DNA from: Triglochin maritima
Lineage: Eukaryota > Streptophyta > Magnoliopsida > Alismatales > Juncaginaceae
Reading direction: 5' to 3'
Length of the DNA: 64,000 nucleotides
Assembly: GCA_963682175.1 (NCBI GenBank)
Contig: OY821774.1
Coordinates: 40,872,201-40,936,200, forward strand
The notes under the pieces: generated by a model
Database searches by the model: none
Told to the model about the DNA's origin: nothing
Seen by the model: only the letters and a program-made list of their open reading frames with translations
In this document: positions 33,028-44,484 of the stretch, one piece after another
Layout of the letters: each line of letters begins with the position of its first letter
How positions within the stretch are numbered: the stretch's first letter is position 1
Program-made: the position numbers and the translations under genes

Positions 33028-35958
33028 TTTGCCCAGAAGGCGAATATCTTAATATTCATAATTTTATAAAATGCTACTATACAAAGATTTAGAAATCATT
33101 CATTTAAAGAGGGTTATGAAATTTTATGATAATCCCTGAAGGATTCATATGATCATCTAAACGACGTGCAAATAGCTAATTGAGTAAAAATGCACGTCGA
33201 TCTCTAAATCAAACCCTATGACCAGAAGTTCATAGATATATAGAGATTAGTAGTAAAAGAAAAAAAATTATTGATCACTTTACAAATTAATGACCCAATA
33301 CTCTTTTGGGTTATGCATCACCGATGATTGAAGGTCATGAGAGTTGTTGGAAAATCACGATACTTTTTTATACCTTTTTTTGTTTGTGCCAGAAGCACTC
33401 ACTACAAAGTATCGTGAAAACAAGAGCATAAGCAGTGGACTAAATTTTGTGCAAATAAATATGAAATAAAGATGACATCAATGAGACGAAACATGCCCAG
33501 AAGTGCCTAAATAAAATCATCTCTTATATTAATTATGGATGTCATCATTTGTATTCATTTTGTAAAGCTTTAGATAAAATTGTTGACTTCTATCATGACC
33601 AAAATGAGGTCAAATTTGTCGACCGATTTGCACAACAAAATGAGAGTCCCTCTATTTTGAAAATATCTCTAAATATTGATCATTATGAGATCTTAAAATT
33701 TATACATGATACATTAATGTCCATATATACTTGCTAATATTATTCATTAATTTTTATGGTTGATATACATCATGTTATGAATCTTCCCCTACTTTACTTG
33801 TACAATAATGAATAAATTGTTTCCCTCCTGCGATTTAAAGCTCCTGAATGGCTAAGTTTTATTGTCCAATCCAATAATCATATATATATATGATATATAT
33901 TTTCTGGCATCAGGGGTGAAACTAAAAGCTTAAAGAATGTCAAGAAAATGCACTATATTGAACCTGAAGTTCATAAGAGAATATACGTACAAGTATGATT
34001 GAACCTGAAGTTCATAAAATCATTATCTTGCAATATCTAGCAAGTAATTATCATACATTTGTATTGATCACGAAATAGTGACTACACCTTATATTACTAG
34101 ACATAGACCACATAATATAAAGTGAAGATCTCCACATGATAACATATATTTGAGCTCAACCAACGCCAGAAGCGTGGACCATAACATATATTATTTGTGG
34201 ATATAAAATAAAAGTTAGTCACTCTCATTGCATCTCCTGAAGAGGTTATTCCTGAAGAATATAAACCCGTAAAAATACATGCAGCTGCTAAACAAAAGAT
34301 TAATGAAATTACGGGGATACAGAACGGTTAAATCCTAAAATTTTGGGAAATGATGAGGATTTGATTATTATTGACGTAAAACTTGCAATCAACTATATAT
34401 GTTGATACGAGAGATATTAAATAATTATTAAAATTATTGTCGACAATTCATTCGCCTTCTTAATAGCATGCTATCTCAATAAAAGAAGAATGGATCCAAA
34501 ACCTATGATATTATAAGAATGACAGAAGTATTCATATTTGATATAAACAAAAGAAGGCGAACAATATATAATAAACTCGCTGAATAAATATACTATTTGG
34601 ACCTGTAGTCCTGATTTCTGAAATTATATCCCTGAAGGATAAAAATAGAAATCAGAAAAACATGTGATATATTATAAAGCGAGGAGTAATATAAGGGTAT
34701 TTGCAGGACCCAACATCCATTGTGTTGTTACTCATTCTCTCGTAATATTGATAATAAGTTCTGTTACATGATCAATATGATATGCATATAAGATATGTTG
34801 TGACTTTAAAATTTTATAAGTCACTTAATATTGGTACTTATATGAGAGTCCCTGAAGGACTAATATGACGAAATATATTATATGATGACAAAAATAAAAA
34901 ATGCACTATAATTTTTTTGAAAAGATCACTATATGAAGAAACAAGTAAGAGTGTGCATATAAATTCTTCAATCAAAGTCATCATGAAGAATGATGCGAAG
35001 TTAATCTTAATCGTCCATATGTTTCATCCAATAACAAAAGTTACTGTTATTTATAACATGCTTGATGTCATAGGACCTCCATCAGAGTTTTTGAAAACTC
35101 ATGAAATATTTAATGGACAATTTTTGGAATAAATTACCAGAGAAAACTCAATTATTTTTCGACCTGAAGTTCGAACATTCTCTGGAAGAGAATTTGTACA
35201 GTGATTCAATTGTAGAAAGTGAATATTGTAGAAAAAATATATTCTACTTAATACTCACATTGAAATGACACTAAGAAATGACATCTACTGTGTATCAACA
35301 AAGATCCAATTGTAATAAGACCTGAAGTTCCTTATCAAAATGTCATGAACATTTTCTTATAACTTGAAACCTAATAAGGTTCACAATAAATATTTTATCT
35401 AAGCATAATGTTCATCTGAAAACTTTTAGATGACGTTCAAGAATCTACCAATTTCTAGTCATGCGATAAAGATTTACGTTAGCAATGTTTCTTATATGTC
35501 CGATCCACATCAATTACTATCACAAAATTTTGGTGTCATTGCGTGGAGTCATTACAATTTTATGCAAGTTGGTGAATCAGTTATTGATTCTTACATTTTC
35601 GTATCGCTAGGACATCAATATAATTATGAGACATCTTTAAATTGTCCATAAGTAATATCTTTTGAGGTAACATATTCATATCAAAAGTTACCACAATTTG
35701 TATTACTCCCATCACATTATTTGAGGAAAATTGCACAAACATATTTCACAATCTTATTATCTAAGTGAAATATAGTAAATATTCATTAAATCCGTTAAAC
35801 TATCATGTATTTGTTTATTGAATCCTCATGCAATTTTGTGTTTGAGGACTTCGTAAAATATATTCGTAAGTTTGGTAAACTACGAATAAGGGGAAACGAA
35901 TTTGTATTTATCGTCCCTGAAGGACGGATATCCCTAAAGGATAAAGCCCGTAAGGCTT
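33028..35958 (+). repeat. Dispersed hairpins with a constant C(T/A)GAA loop and variable stems
   Basis: Examples (stem/loop/stem): 33131-33145 AATCC-CTGAA-GGATT; 33386-33398 GTGC-CAGAA-GCAC; 33959-33973 and 34000-34014 TGAAC-CTGAA-GTTCA; 34163-34175 ACGC-CAGAA-GCGT; 34247-34261 TATTC-CTGAA-GAATA; 34627-34641 TATCC-CTGAA-GGATA; 34847-34861 AGTCC-CTGAA-GGACT; 35177-35193 ATTCTC-TGGAA-GAGAAT; 35912-35926 CGTCC-CTGAA-GGACG; 35929-35943 TATCC-CTAAA-GGATA; 35944-35958 AAGCC-CGTAA-GGCTT. Others are at 33028, 33216, 34232, 34599, 35158 and 35315. Nearly all close with a C-G pair, and the loop is always on the element's sense strand. The function is unknown. Confidence 0.75.
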
Positions 35959-35966
35959 GTAGTTGC

Positions 35967-36530
35967 ACTCTTTTTCCCTTTTTCCAATTTTTGTCCTAAA
36001 ATGTTTTATTGGTTAAAAGTTTTTAGTGAGGCAACTTATGCAATTTTGTTAGCGTATGTTATGCACTCTTTTCTTTAGCTACTTTTTCCCATAGGGTTTT
36101 ATAGCAATGTTTTTAACGAGACATAAACATAACACATATTATATAAGGGAGTGTTATAAATGTATGTTGAATTGAGGGGGAGAATTATACGATGCACTCT
36201 TTCTTTTTTCCTTCACCAACTTTTGTCCCACATGGTTTTACTTGACAATGTTTTTAATGAGGCAGACCAATCAAGTGACAACTGATCAGATCCAATCAAA
36301 CGAAAATTTGGCAGATTTATTTACAAAGTCCTTAGCCACCAAAGTCTTTATGAAGCTTGTCTTTAAATTTGGTGTTCGTCGTTTAAAGAATATATGTTGA
36401 AGTGAGGGGGAACATCATATGCGCTGCACTCTTTTTTCCTTCATCAAGTTTTTATCCCATCAAGTTTTCTTGATAAGGTTTTTAACGAGGCAGCATCCCT
36501 AGCATATAAAGGTGAAGATCCAAGGGGGAG
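35967..36530 (+). repeat. Reiterated copia 3' module with repeated polypurine tracts
   Basis: Four diverged copies of a module have the order GCACTCTTT, pyrimidine-rich TTCCTTCA, TTTTGTCCCA, GTTTT, then TGTTTTTAACGAGGCA (about 35967, 36063, 36193 and 36424). Two are preceded by G-rich polypurine tracts (TTGAGGGGGAG near 36174, GTGAGGGGGAA near 36402). The final tract AAGGGGGAG at 36522-36530 abuts the LTR and is the functional-looking one. Confidence 0.65.
36287..36400 (+). pseudogene. Copia RNase H C-terminal remnant
   Basis: The 38 codons ending at the TGA at 36400 read QIQSNENLADLFTKSL, followed by MKLVFKFGVRRLKNIC. SNENLADLFTKSL is the familiar end of the copia RNase H domain. The rest of pol is not recognisable. 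Confidence 0.85.
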
Positions 36531-36755
36531 TGTTGTGAAACATCATGGATGCTTCACCTTCACCTCCCATAACTCCATCAACCTCTCACATTCTCATTAC
36601 TCTTGTAACATACATCCTTTCATTTGCCTCCTATAACCTATAAATAAAAGATCATTGTAAGACCATTGTAATACTTTTGGTGATGATGAAATACTACAAA
36701 TATTCTCCTCCAAATCTTTTATCTTCTTTGTTCCATGTATATTTATTTTATAACA
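36531..36755 (+). repeat. 3' LTR of the copia element (225 bp)
   Basis: It starts TGTTGTGAAACATC right after the polypurine tract and ends TTTTATAACA. It contains CCTATAAATAAAAG (about 36638) as a TATA/poly-A region. A short LTR of this size is usual for several copia lineages. Confidence 0.85.
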
Positions 36756-36971
36756 AATATTTTATTTTTGTGCGAGTTGAAGTTAGACCGGTGGGTTGAG
36801 AGAGAACCCCATTTAAAAGAGTCCTTATACACGGACGCGGGCGTCACGGACGCGCCTTACGTGGACGTGTTGAGTCAGCGTCCAGTCAGCAAAATTTCTC
36901 TTCACGTGCTTTGGTCTTCTTAAAAACGCCGGTTCTTTAGGTTGAACGATTCTTTTCCCAATACACAGATA
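36756..36971. other. Spacer
   Basis: GC-richer sequence with ACGGACGCG repeats near 36833-36855. No gene is seen. Confidence 0.4.
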
Positions 36972-37020
36972 GTGCAGACCCTAGGACAGCGTGCAGACCC
37001 TAGGACAGCGTGCAGACCCT
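36972..37020. repeat. 19-bp tandem repeat, 2.5 copies
   Basis: The unit GTGCAGACCCTAGGACAGC occurs at 36972-36990 and 36991-37009, with a partial third copy. Confidence 0.93.
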
Positions 37021-37075
37021 TTATTCGTGCAGAGTCCAGACTTATCATAATAAAATATTGTTTTTAACTTTTAGG

Positions 37076-38035
37076 TTGGATCAACTTAATCCAAACAGAC
37101 ACACAACATATTCCGAACAGACAGTCTTCTTATTCCGAACAGACGCACAACTTAATCCGAACAGACAGACTTCTTATTCCGAACAGACACACAACATAAT
37201 CCAAACAGACACACAACATATTCCGAACAGACACACAACTTAATCCGAACAGACACACAACTTAATCCGAACAGACACATAACTTAATCCGAACAGACAC
37301 ACAACATATTCCGAACAGACAGACTACTTATTCCGAACAGACATACTTCTTATTCCGAACAGAAAGACTTCTTATTCCGAACAGACAGACTTCTTATTCC
37401 GAACAGACACACAACATATCCCGAACAGACAAACAACATATTCCGAACAGACAGACTTCTTATTCCGAACAGACGCACAACTTAATCCGAACAGACACAC
37501 AACATACTCCGAACAGAGAGACTTCTTATTCCGAACAGACGCACAACTTAATCCAAACAGACAGACTTCTTATTCCGAACAGAAAGACTTCTTATTCCGA
37601 ACAGACAGACTTCTTATTCCGAACAGACACACAACATATTCCGAACAGATAGTCTTCTTATTCCGAACAGACGCACAACTTAATCCGAACAGACACACAA
37701 CATATTCCGAACAGATAGACTTCTTATTCCGAACTGACATACAACTGTTATACATGAAGAAAATGAAGAAGAATGTGATCATTCCTACATTTTTAAGGAT
37801 GACTTTGGTCTTGTTTGTTGTATATGTGGAATTACACGCAAAAGCATAGAAAGTGTGTGCAGAAACGGAACAGAAAGTTTGTATTATTTATGTAGAAAGA
37901 TTGTCTTGTATTATTTATGTAGAAAGTATTCCGAACATACACACCACTTAATCCGAACAGACAGACTTCTTATTCCGAACAGACACACAACATATTCCGA
38001 ACAGACTGACTTCTTATTCCGAACAGACATACAAC
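37076..38035. repeat. 22-bp minisatellite (about 30 + 5 units) in two blocks
   Basis: Block 1 (37076-37745) and block 2 (about 37925-38035) are built of 22-bp units sharing TCCGAACAGAC. Three unit types alternate: with ACTTCTTAT, with ACACAACATAT and with ACACAACTTAA. Both blocks end in a duplicated segment (ACATACAACTGTT, then TACATGAAGAAAATGAAG) at about 37737 and 38028, so block plus tail was itself duplicated. The many short frames across it are repeat artefacts. There are no unique spacers, so this is not CRISPR-like. Confidence 0.93.
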
Positions 38036-38100
38036 TGTTGTACATGAAGAAAATGAAGAAGAATGTGATCATTCCATACGCAAAAGCATAGAACTTTCTG

Positions 38101-38609
38101 ATTGAACTTTTAACAGTAGAACATCACGCCAAAATCCTCGGAAGCTTTGACACCATTGCATCTCGTTCCAGCACATTAACACCTGACCCAGAGGTAGCAA
38201 ACAAACGGGTGTGATGCCTTTTCTTAACACAAAAACCACAAGAATCGGCATAAGCAACGTAAAATGTTTGGGCTTCTTCGAAAGAGGGGAAAAACATCCC
38301 CTCCTTAGGAACGTTTGTCGGCTGCTCTACTTGGAAAGACACATGAACGATTGAACTTTTAACAGTAGAACATCACGCCAAAATCCTCGGAAGCTTTGAC
38401 ACCATTGCATCTCGTTCCAGCACATTAACACCTGACCCAGATGTAGCAAACAAACGGGTGTGATGCCTTTTCTTAACACAAAAACCACAAGAATCGGCAT
38501 AAGCAACGTAAAATGTTTGGGCTTCTTCGAAAGAGGTGAAAAACATCCCCTCCTTAGGAACGTTTGTCGGCTGCTCCACTTGGAAAGAAACATGAACGAT
38601 TTCCATCAA
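38101..38609 (-). pseudogene. FAR1-type DNA-binding domain fragment, tandemly duplicated (249-bp period)
   Basis: Two almost identical 249-bp copies (38101-38349 and 38350-38598) each encode, on the minus strand, VPKEGMFF(P/T)SFEEAQTFY, YADSCGFCVKKRHHTR and LERDAMVSKLPRILA. This is the N-terminal part of the FAR1/FHY3 zinc-finger domain found in transcription factors derived from Mutator-like transposases. The period is a multiple of three, yet each copy ends in a stop (ILA-stop), so no continuous protein results. The rest of the gene is absent. Confidence 0.82.
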
Positions 38610-38900
38610 AGCACAGAGGTAGGACCACAGAAGAGAAGGGAAGAAAAATGAAGACGCATGTTGAGATTTATAACAAGTCTCCTGTGCTGTGTAGGAGAGC
38701 CAAAATGTTCATGGAAAATGAGTGATTTGAGACGCATTAATGAGGGATGGAGGGATGTAGACATTTGTACGAAACGAGGAATAAAATAAAAAATAAACTT
38801 TTTCTGTGGAGACTGCCAACTCAAACGCGTCTGCTGACTGGACTGACCACATAAGCGCGCGTCCCGAACGCTAGCGTCCACTAATTATTTGACCGCAATC

Positions 38901-38994
38901 ACGGGACGAACCCGTCCCGTCTACGGGCCCAACCTTCCAAACCCCAAACCCCAAAACCCTATTAACCTCAAACGCCAAAATCTCCCGAATCGCA
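38901..38994 (+). promoter_or_regulatory. Promoter/leader of the DEAD-box helicase gene
   Basis: It contains a perfect inverted repeat ACGGGACG-AACC-CGTCCCGT (38901-38920), a site II-like GGGCCCA (38925-38931) and a telo box AAACCCTA (38954-38961). Site II plus telo box is the usual pair in plant ribosome-biogenesis and translation genes. No TATA box is seen close by. Confidence 0.6.
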
Positions 38995-41900
38995 ATGGCG
39001 AAACCCAAATCCCGGAACCAGCGAGCCGTCCTCCGGAAGCAGCGCCGCCTATCGGAGTCGCACGAGATCGAAACCCTCGAGCAATGGATCGACTCCGGCA
39101 AACCCGACCGCGGCACCAACCCGCTCTCCTTCCCATTGCCCCTCCCCGCCGGCGCCCCCGTTGGCCGATCCCCCGCTGGAACCTTCTCACCCTACGCCGG
39201 CACCAAGTGGTTCGACCAGCTGCCGCTCTCCAAGAGGACCAAGGACGGGCTGAAACCGAAATTCAAGACGATGAGTGAGATTCAGAGGGCGACTCTGCCG
39301 CACTCGCTGTGCGGGCGGGACGTGCTCGGCGCTGCCAAGACCGGGTCCGGAAAGACCCTGGCTTTCATCATCCCGGTATCAGATTAAGAGACTTGGATTC
39401 CGATTGTACTGCCTTTGTTTTGTGAGATTGTTGTGGCTTTCGAGTTTCAGTTGAATTAGGAGAATTCACCTTTCATCATAATGTGCAACTTTTAGGAAAC
39501 TTAAAATGTCTGGAAACCACAACCCAACTGATAATGGCCTGTATCGTTTAATTAATTCGTACTTGTTGCTCTGCTCTAGTGCTCTGTGGTTGGCTTTCTC
39601 TGCATTCGTTCAATATAACTTTCGAGTATAAATGGTTTGAACTTATTGTTTTTCGAAAACAGGAGGAGGGAGGTAATTGTAAAGTAGTGATGATCTCACC
39701 AAGTTATAGCTGACTTGCCTTAATGTACATCAGGAGACTAACATTTCCGAAAATCACATCTAAACTGATAATATTGGATTTTTAAGAAGAAAAAAATGTC
39801 CTATAGCATTTATTTTGAATTCTTACCTGTTGCTCTGCTCTGTGGTTGGACTTGTCTGCATTTGTCCAATATAACCTTTGAGTAGAAGCGATTTGAACTT
39901 ATAGTCAATTGAAAGTAGAAGGGAAAGAATGGTAAAGTAGTGATGGTCTCACCAAGTTATAGTCGACTTGCCTTATGTTCGCTGTTGATAACATGTTCCC
40001 TTTTTTGATATTTGTTTGTGAGTTTATGGTCTTAAATGACCTTTCGTTTCGTTACTTAACAGGTTTTGGAGAAGTTATACAGATTAAGATGGGGGCCCGA
40101 AGATGGAGTAGGAAGCATTATAATATCCCCCACAAAAGAGTTGTCAGGACAACTCTTTGAAGTGTTGAAAACGGTTGGGAAACACCATGGTTTTAGTGCA
40201 GGTCTTTTAATTGGTGGTCGTAAAGATGTTGATGAAGAAAAAGAACGTGTTAATAGCCTGAACATTTTGGTTTGTACCCCTGGACGGCTTCTTCAGCATA
40301 TGGATGAAACACCTAACTTTGAGTGCTCACAGCTCCAGGTCAATCTAGAGTGTGATCTATGCTGGATGAAATAACGTATTTTTCCATTGGGTTTCTGATT
40401 TTGTTTAGTGTTTCGACTTTCTTGTTAGGAGACAGATATTGGTGCTTGATGAGGCAGATAGGATTCTTGATGATGGATTCAAGAAAGAATTGGATGCAAT
40501 TGTTACGCAGCTTCCGAGAAAGCGCCAAACACTACTTTTTTCAGCCACCCAGACAAAATCAGTTCAAGATCTTGCCAGACTCAGCTTGAAGGATCCAGAA
40601 TACATAAGTGTCCATGCAGAGTCTTTGACTGCAACGCCCGAGACCTTAAAACAGATTGCCATGGAAGTCCCTATTGGTCAGAAGTTGGACATGCTATGGA
40701 GCTTTATTAGAAGTAACATTAATTCAAAAATGCTTGTCTTCTTATCAACATGCAAGCAGGTAAAGGCTTTCATTTTTGTAGAACTCAGTATTTATGCCCT
40801 CTATGTGAGGTTTAGTGATGGGTTATCTTGTAGTTTGCTGTGTCAGTAAATGATAAAAAATAGTTTTCTGTGTCAATTTATTTCACCATTACAGGTAATC
40901 TTCTATTTTTTTAAACTTAAAATTGTTGGAAATTAGAAACTACTCATGGAGCATTTTGCCATTTCCTTACCCTTCTGTCCTTGTGTTCCAACATTTTGAT
41001 ACCAGGTTAAATTTGTCTTTGAAGCTTTCAAGAAACTGCGTCCAGGAACACCCTTGAAATGCCTCCATGGTCGAATGAGACAAGAAGTACGACTTGCAAT
41101 ATATCAACAATTCTGTGAGCAACGGTCAGTTATGTTTTCAACTGATGTGGCAGCTAGAGGTCTGGATTTTCCTGAAGTTGATTGGGTGATTCAGGTAGTA
41201 GTGTTTTGGAATATTTCTATTATTATTATTCTATTGTTTTATTATTTTAGAACTAATTACTTATTTTTTCCTCCTTAGTTCGACTGCCCTGAAGATATAC
41301 CAACTTACATTCACAGAGTTGGACGAACTGCCCGTTTCTCTCTGAAGGGAAAATCAGTTTTATTTTTGTTGCCTTCTGAAAGAGAAATGTTAACAAAGTT
41401 ACAGGCTGCTAAGCCAAAAATACCCATTCAGTTGAGAAAGGTCTGTACTGTGACTATTTTTATTTGCCAGTTTGAATCACATTCCTGATCTATATTTGCA
41501 GTTTTTTCCACATAACAATAATTCATTTGTTCCAAAGCTCGTGGAAGCTATCAAATATGCACTGGTGTAGTGGTGTAAATATATAGTTTTTTATGGAAAA
41601 TTAATCACAAGTTCTTCAATCTTACCCCGAGCTTCCAAGTTCCAACTTTAGATAATGACTGAGTACATTTCTGCTATTTTACATCAGATTGACATTCCTC
41701 GGTAGTTATATTTTCCGATTTCAGAAGATATTGTCATTGTCAGAATAGAAATTCAGTTCCATGTATTATATGAAAAAATGTCTTCATTTGAGCGTGTGTC
41801 TTTTGTCGGAATAATGGAACTTATAAAATTCAGCTTGGCATTGTTCCTTTTCTCATTGCAACTTAGCATCATTGTTTTATGTATATTATGGGTTTCTGCA

Positions 41901-44484
41901 ACGGTCTGGTAGTCGCACAGTAAAATCAGGTTCTACCATATAAAATTTAATCAGCATTTGGTTAGTATTTTCTCTTTGGACCTTTTTCCACATTCATATT
42001 TCTGTTAACTGTTTTATACTTTCTCTGTTTCAGGTAAAGATGGAGAAGTTCCAGCCAGTATCCGATTCATTAGCAGCTCAGCTCGCCAAGTATCCAAACC
42101 TACAAGAACTAGCTCAGAAAGCTTTCATAAGATATTGTAGGTCTATATACAAGCAGAAGGATAAAGAAGTCTTCGATGTATTTAAACTGTCTCTTGAGGA
42201 CTTCTCCACGTCATTGGGATTATCAGTGACTCCGAAAATCCGTTTATTGACAAAGAAAATGAGAAATGAGAAAAATCTTGAAGAAGCTCTCTCAAAGCAT
42301 GAGGATGACACAATAGAACCTGAGTTGAGGGTAGTTGCTAGGGAAAAGTTGGACCAAGGAAAAGGCAAAGATGATGTGGAACATGATCTTTTTTTGAAAA
42401 AAAGTGCCTCCAAAGCTTTGGATGAAATTGCTCCTCCTGTTGTGTATGTTTTCTTTTTGAGATTTTCTTTTACATAATGTGTTTAAGGAATACAATTTAA
42501 TTATTTCTCTTGATTTTTCTGTTTTTGCAGTCTTACCACTAGAATCTCAAAGAGGAAGAAGCTGAAGATCAATTTAGATAGGCCAGCTGGAACACGAGTT
42601 GTATTTGATGATGAGGGTAATGAATTGGCTCCTCTTGCTGCTCTTGCAGCGAATGCTGATGCAGATGCCATACCGGAAGAAGAAATGTCTTTGAAAGGTA
42701 TGATATTCTTCGACATTTTTTCTCATGTTTTTTCACTTTTGATCAAGAGCCTTCACAGTAGCAGCTTGAAGACTAAATGCCAAATCTAGAGAGCTGGTAG
42801 TGGGGCACTACAATTTGGGAATGACATGGAATTGAGGCACCACAATTTATATTTGACCCTTTAGTATTGCTTCTACCCAAATTAAAAAAATGGGTGTTTG
42901 TATGACATTATGACAAATATTATGCTTAAGATAGCCTATGAAACTTCTACTATAAACTAAGGAAAACCAAGTTTATCCAAGTACCCAACATACTATTCAA
43001 AGTTAGATGGCTTCAGTTGATATTAAGGGTGCAATTAGTTTGCTAGATAACATAAAGGAAGTGGGAATTGGACTTCTAACATGGATTTTGGGTGATTGGT
43101 TTGCATAAAAACTTAGAGAGTTCTAGAATAGGAGTTCCACAAGTTCCAAGACTTTTAAAAGTTATGCTAGAGAGGAGTTCCTCCACTTCCACTCGGAAAT
43201 CAAAGGAAGTCTAGTCCTCTTTATTTTACCTAAAAAGTCAATTAAGCGACGTGGGATTGTCAAAACGTATGGCATGTGGTTTGCAATTTTTTGTTTTGTT
43301 ATTGAGTTAATCCAATTTGAGTAGTATCTTTAGCCTTTTTCCATTTAAGAAAACCCAAATTATTATTTTTGTTCATCCAACTTATCATCAAAATGTTCAA
43401 GAAAATCATCAATATCTTCTCTGAGCTTGAAGATCACCAATATCTTTGTCTACGGATGTAATTATGCAATATAAAACCTGTCGAAACATGCCCTAGTGTT
43501 GGTCTTGGTCCATTATTTTGTTATATATTATTGTAAATATTTAATAATCATGTAATTTGTGTTTTTTTCCAAAAGTTGCGTTGGTGTTTGTATTAAAAAA
43601 AGCTTTATGTAATATATATAATTATTAAGTTATTTAACATATTATACATAATTCTTAACTTTCCTACATTTTCTCTTGGTTTCCGGAGGGGGGACATGAG
43701 AAACATATGGAAAGGATATACTATACATTCAGGACTGCAGAGGGAAACCAAGGAAAAATATTTTCCTTTTCCAGAACAAGCACAAACACTACGAAAAGAC
43801 CTGGTCAAAGGGAAATTGTTTTCCTTTTCCTTGATTTCCCTGTGCACAAACCCCCTTAGAGTTAAACTATGGTCAGAAAAAGAATTAGACTTAGAAGATG
43901 ATTTCTGAAGTTGAATCTTTCTTGAAAGGAAACTTTTCTAGAGAAGAAAAAGGTGTGTGCATACTTGCTTTCATCTAACATGGGAAGTAGCATAATATCA
44001 TATGTTGGAACATGTTTGGCTTGGTCAATTTGTCAGTTGTAGGTCTTATTTTTTCCCGTCTGGTTTTTATGTTGTAGAGGTGTAGCACATCTTTGTTGAC
44101 ATCAACTTCATGGAAAACGTTTACATTTTATCACCATTATCCCTCCCTCAATACCATCTTCGGATTGTCATTGCAGTTAAAGAACGATATATGAAAATGA
44201 GGGAGGAGATGAAACAACACGATAAGGAGGACAAGCTTCTTCAGAGGAAACGTATGCTGGAAAAACGGACCAAGGAAAAAATGAAACTAAAGAAATGGAG
44301 AGAGGAAGAAGGTGCTGAAGAAGATGGCTCGTCCGGGTCAGACGATGAAACCCCTCAGGGTGACACCAAGAGAAAGAAGGTATATTTTGACAGTGAGAGT
44401 GACATAGAACAGACAGCAGAAGCCAGATCTCTAGAAGAGCAAGAAGCACTTGCCTTGAAGTTATTGAGTTCCATGCATTCCTAG
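38995..44484 (+). CDS. RH32: DEAD-box ATP-dependent RNA helicase, Dbp4/DDX10 type (RH32-like), eight exons
   Basis: Exons: 38995-39375, 40063-40338, 40436-40759, 41006-41194, 41279-41440, 42034-42443, 42531-42697, 44177-44484. All have GT..AG ends and join in frame to 738 residues. Helicase motifs in order: Q-motif region about 73-97, AAKTGSGKT at 113-121, PTKEL at 150-154, TPGR at 199-202, DEAD at 224-227, SAT at 255-257, LVFLST, ARGLDF, and HRVGRTARF at 402-410. The C-terminal half has the family's [15 protein letters not shown] and [17 protein letters not shown] blocks, then a Lys/Glu-rich coiled tail. The yeast and human relatives act in the nucleolus on U14 snoRNA release and 18S rRNA maturation. 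Motif Ia has Lys for the usual Arg (PTKEL). No damage is visible. The symbol rests on similarity to Arabidopsis RH32 recalled by motif. Confidence 0.95.
42698..44176 (+). other. Longest intron of the helicase gene (1.48 kb)
   Basis: It begins GTATGATATT and ends CATTGCAG. The part at about 43020-43300 (starting AAGGGTGCAATTAGTTTGC) and the purine/pyrimidine-rich part at 43660-43860 look like insertions. I could not define terminal repeats or target duplications for either. Confidence 0.5.

Larger units (their letters stand above)
32341..36755 (+). mobile_element. Degenerate Ty1/copia element: hairpin-rich interior, RNase H tail, PPT and 3' LTR
   Basis: The 3' end is clear: an RNase H C-terminal remnant (36287-36400), polypurine tracts, and a 225-bp LTR (36531-36755). 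Upstream to about 32.4 kb the sequence is AT-rich and not coding in any long frame. It carries two copies of ACGAG-N7-CTCGT (32510, 32899) and about 18 CTGAA/CAGAA-loop hairpins (33028-35958). The left boundary and 5' LTR were not found, so the limit at 32341 is approximate. Confidence 0.7.

Noticed and set aside
37010..37782. Open frames across the minisatellite on both strands
   Set aside because: A 22-bp unit without stops keeps all frames open. No start context or domain supports a protein.
37076..38035. Regular 22-bp repeats that look CRISPR-like at first sight
   Set aside because: Units are directly adjacent with no unique spacers, they fall into three unit types, and the genome is a plant's. 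It is a minisatellite.
43020..43300. Possible MITE in the helicase intron (AAGGGTGCAATTAGTTTGC ... GGTTTGCAATTTT)
   Set aside because: The terminal repeats are too weak and no target duplication was found.
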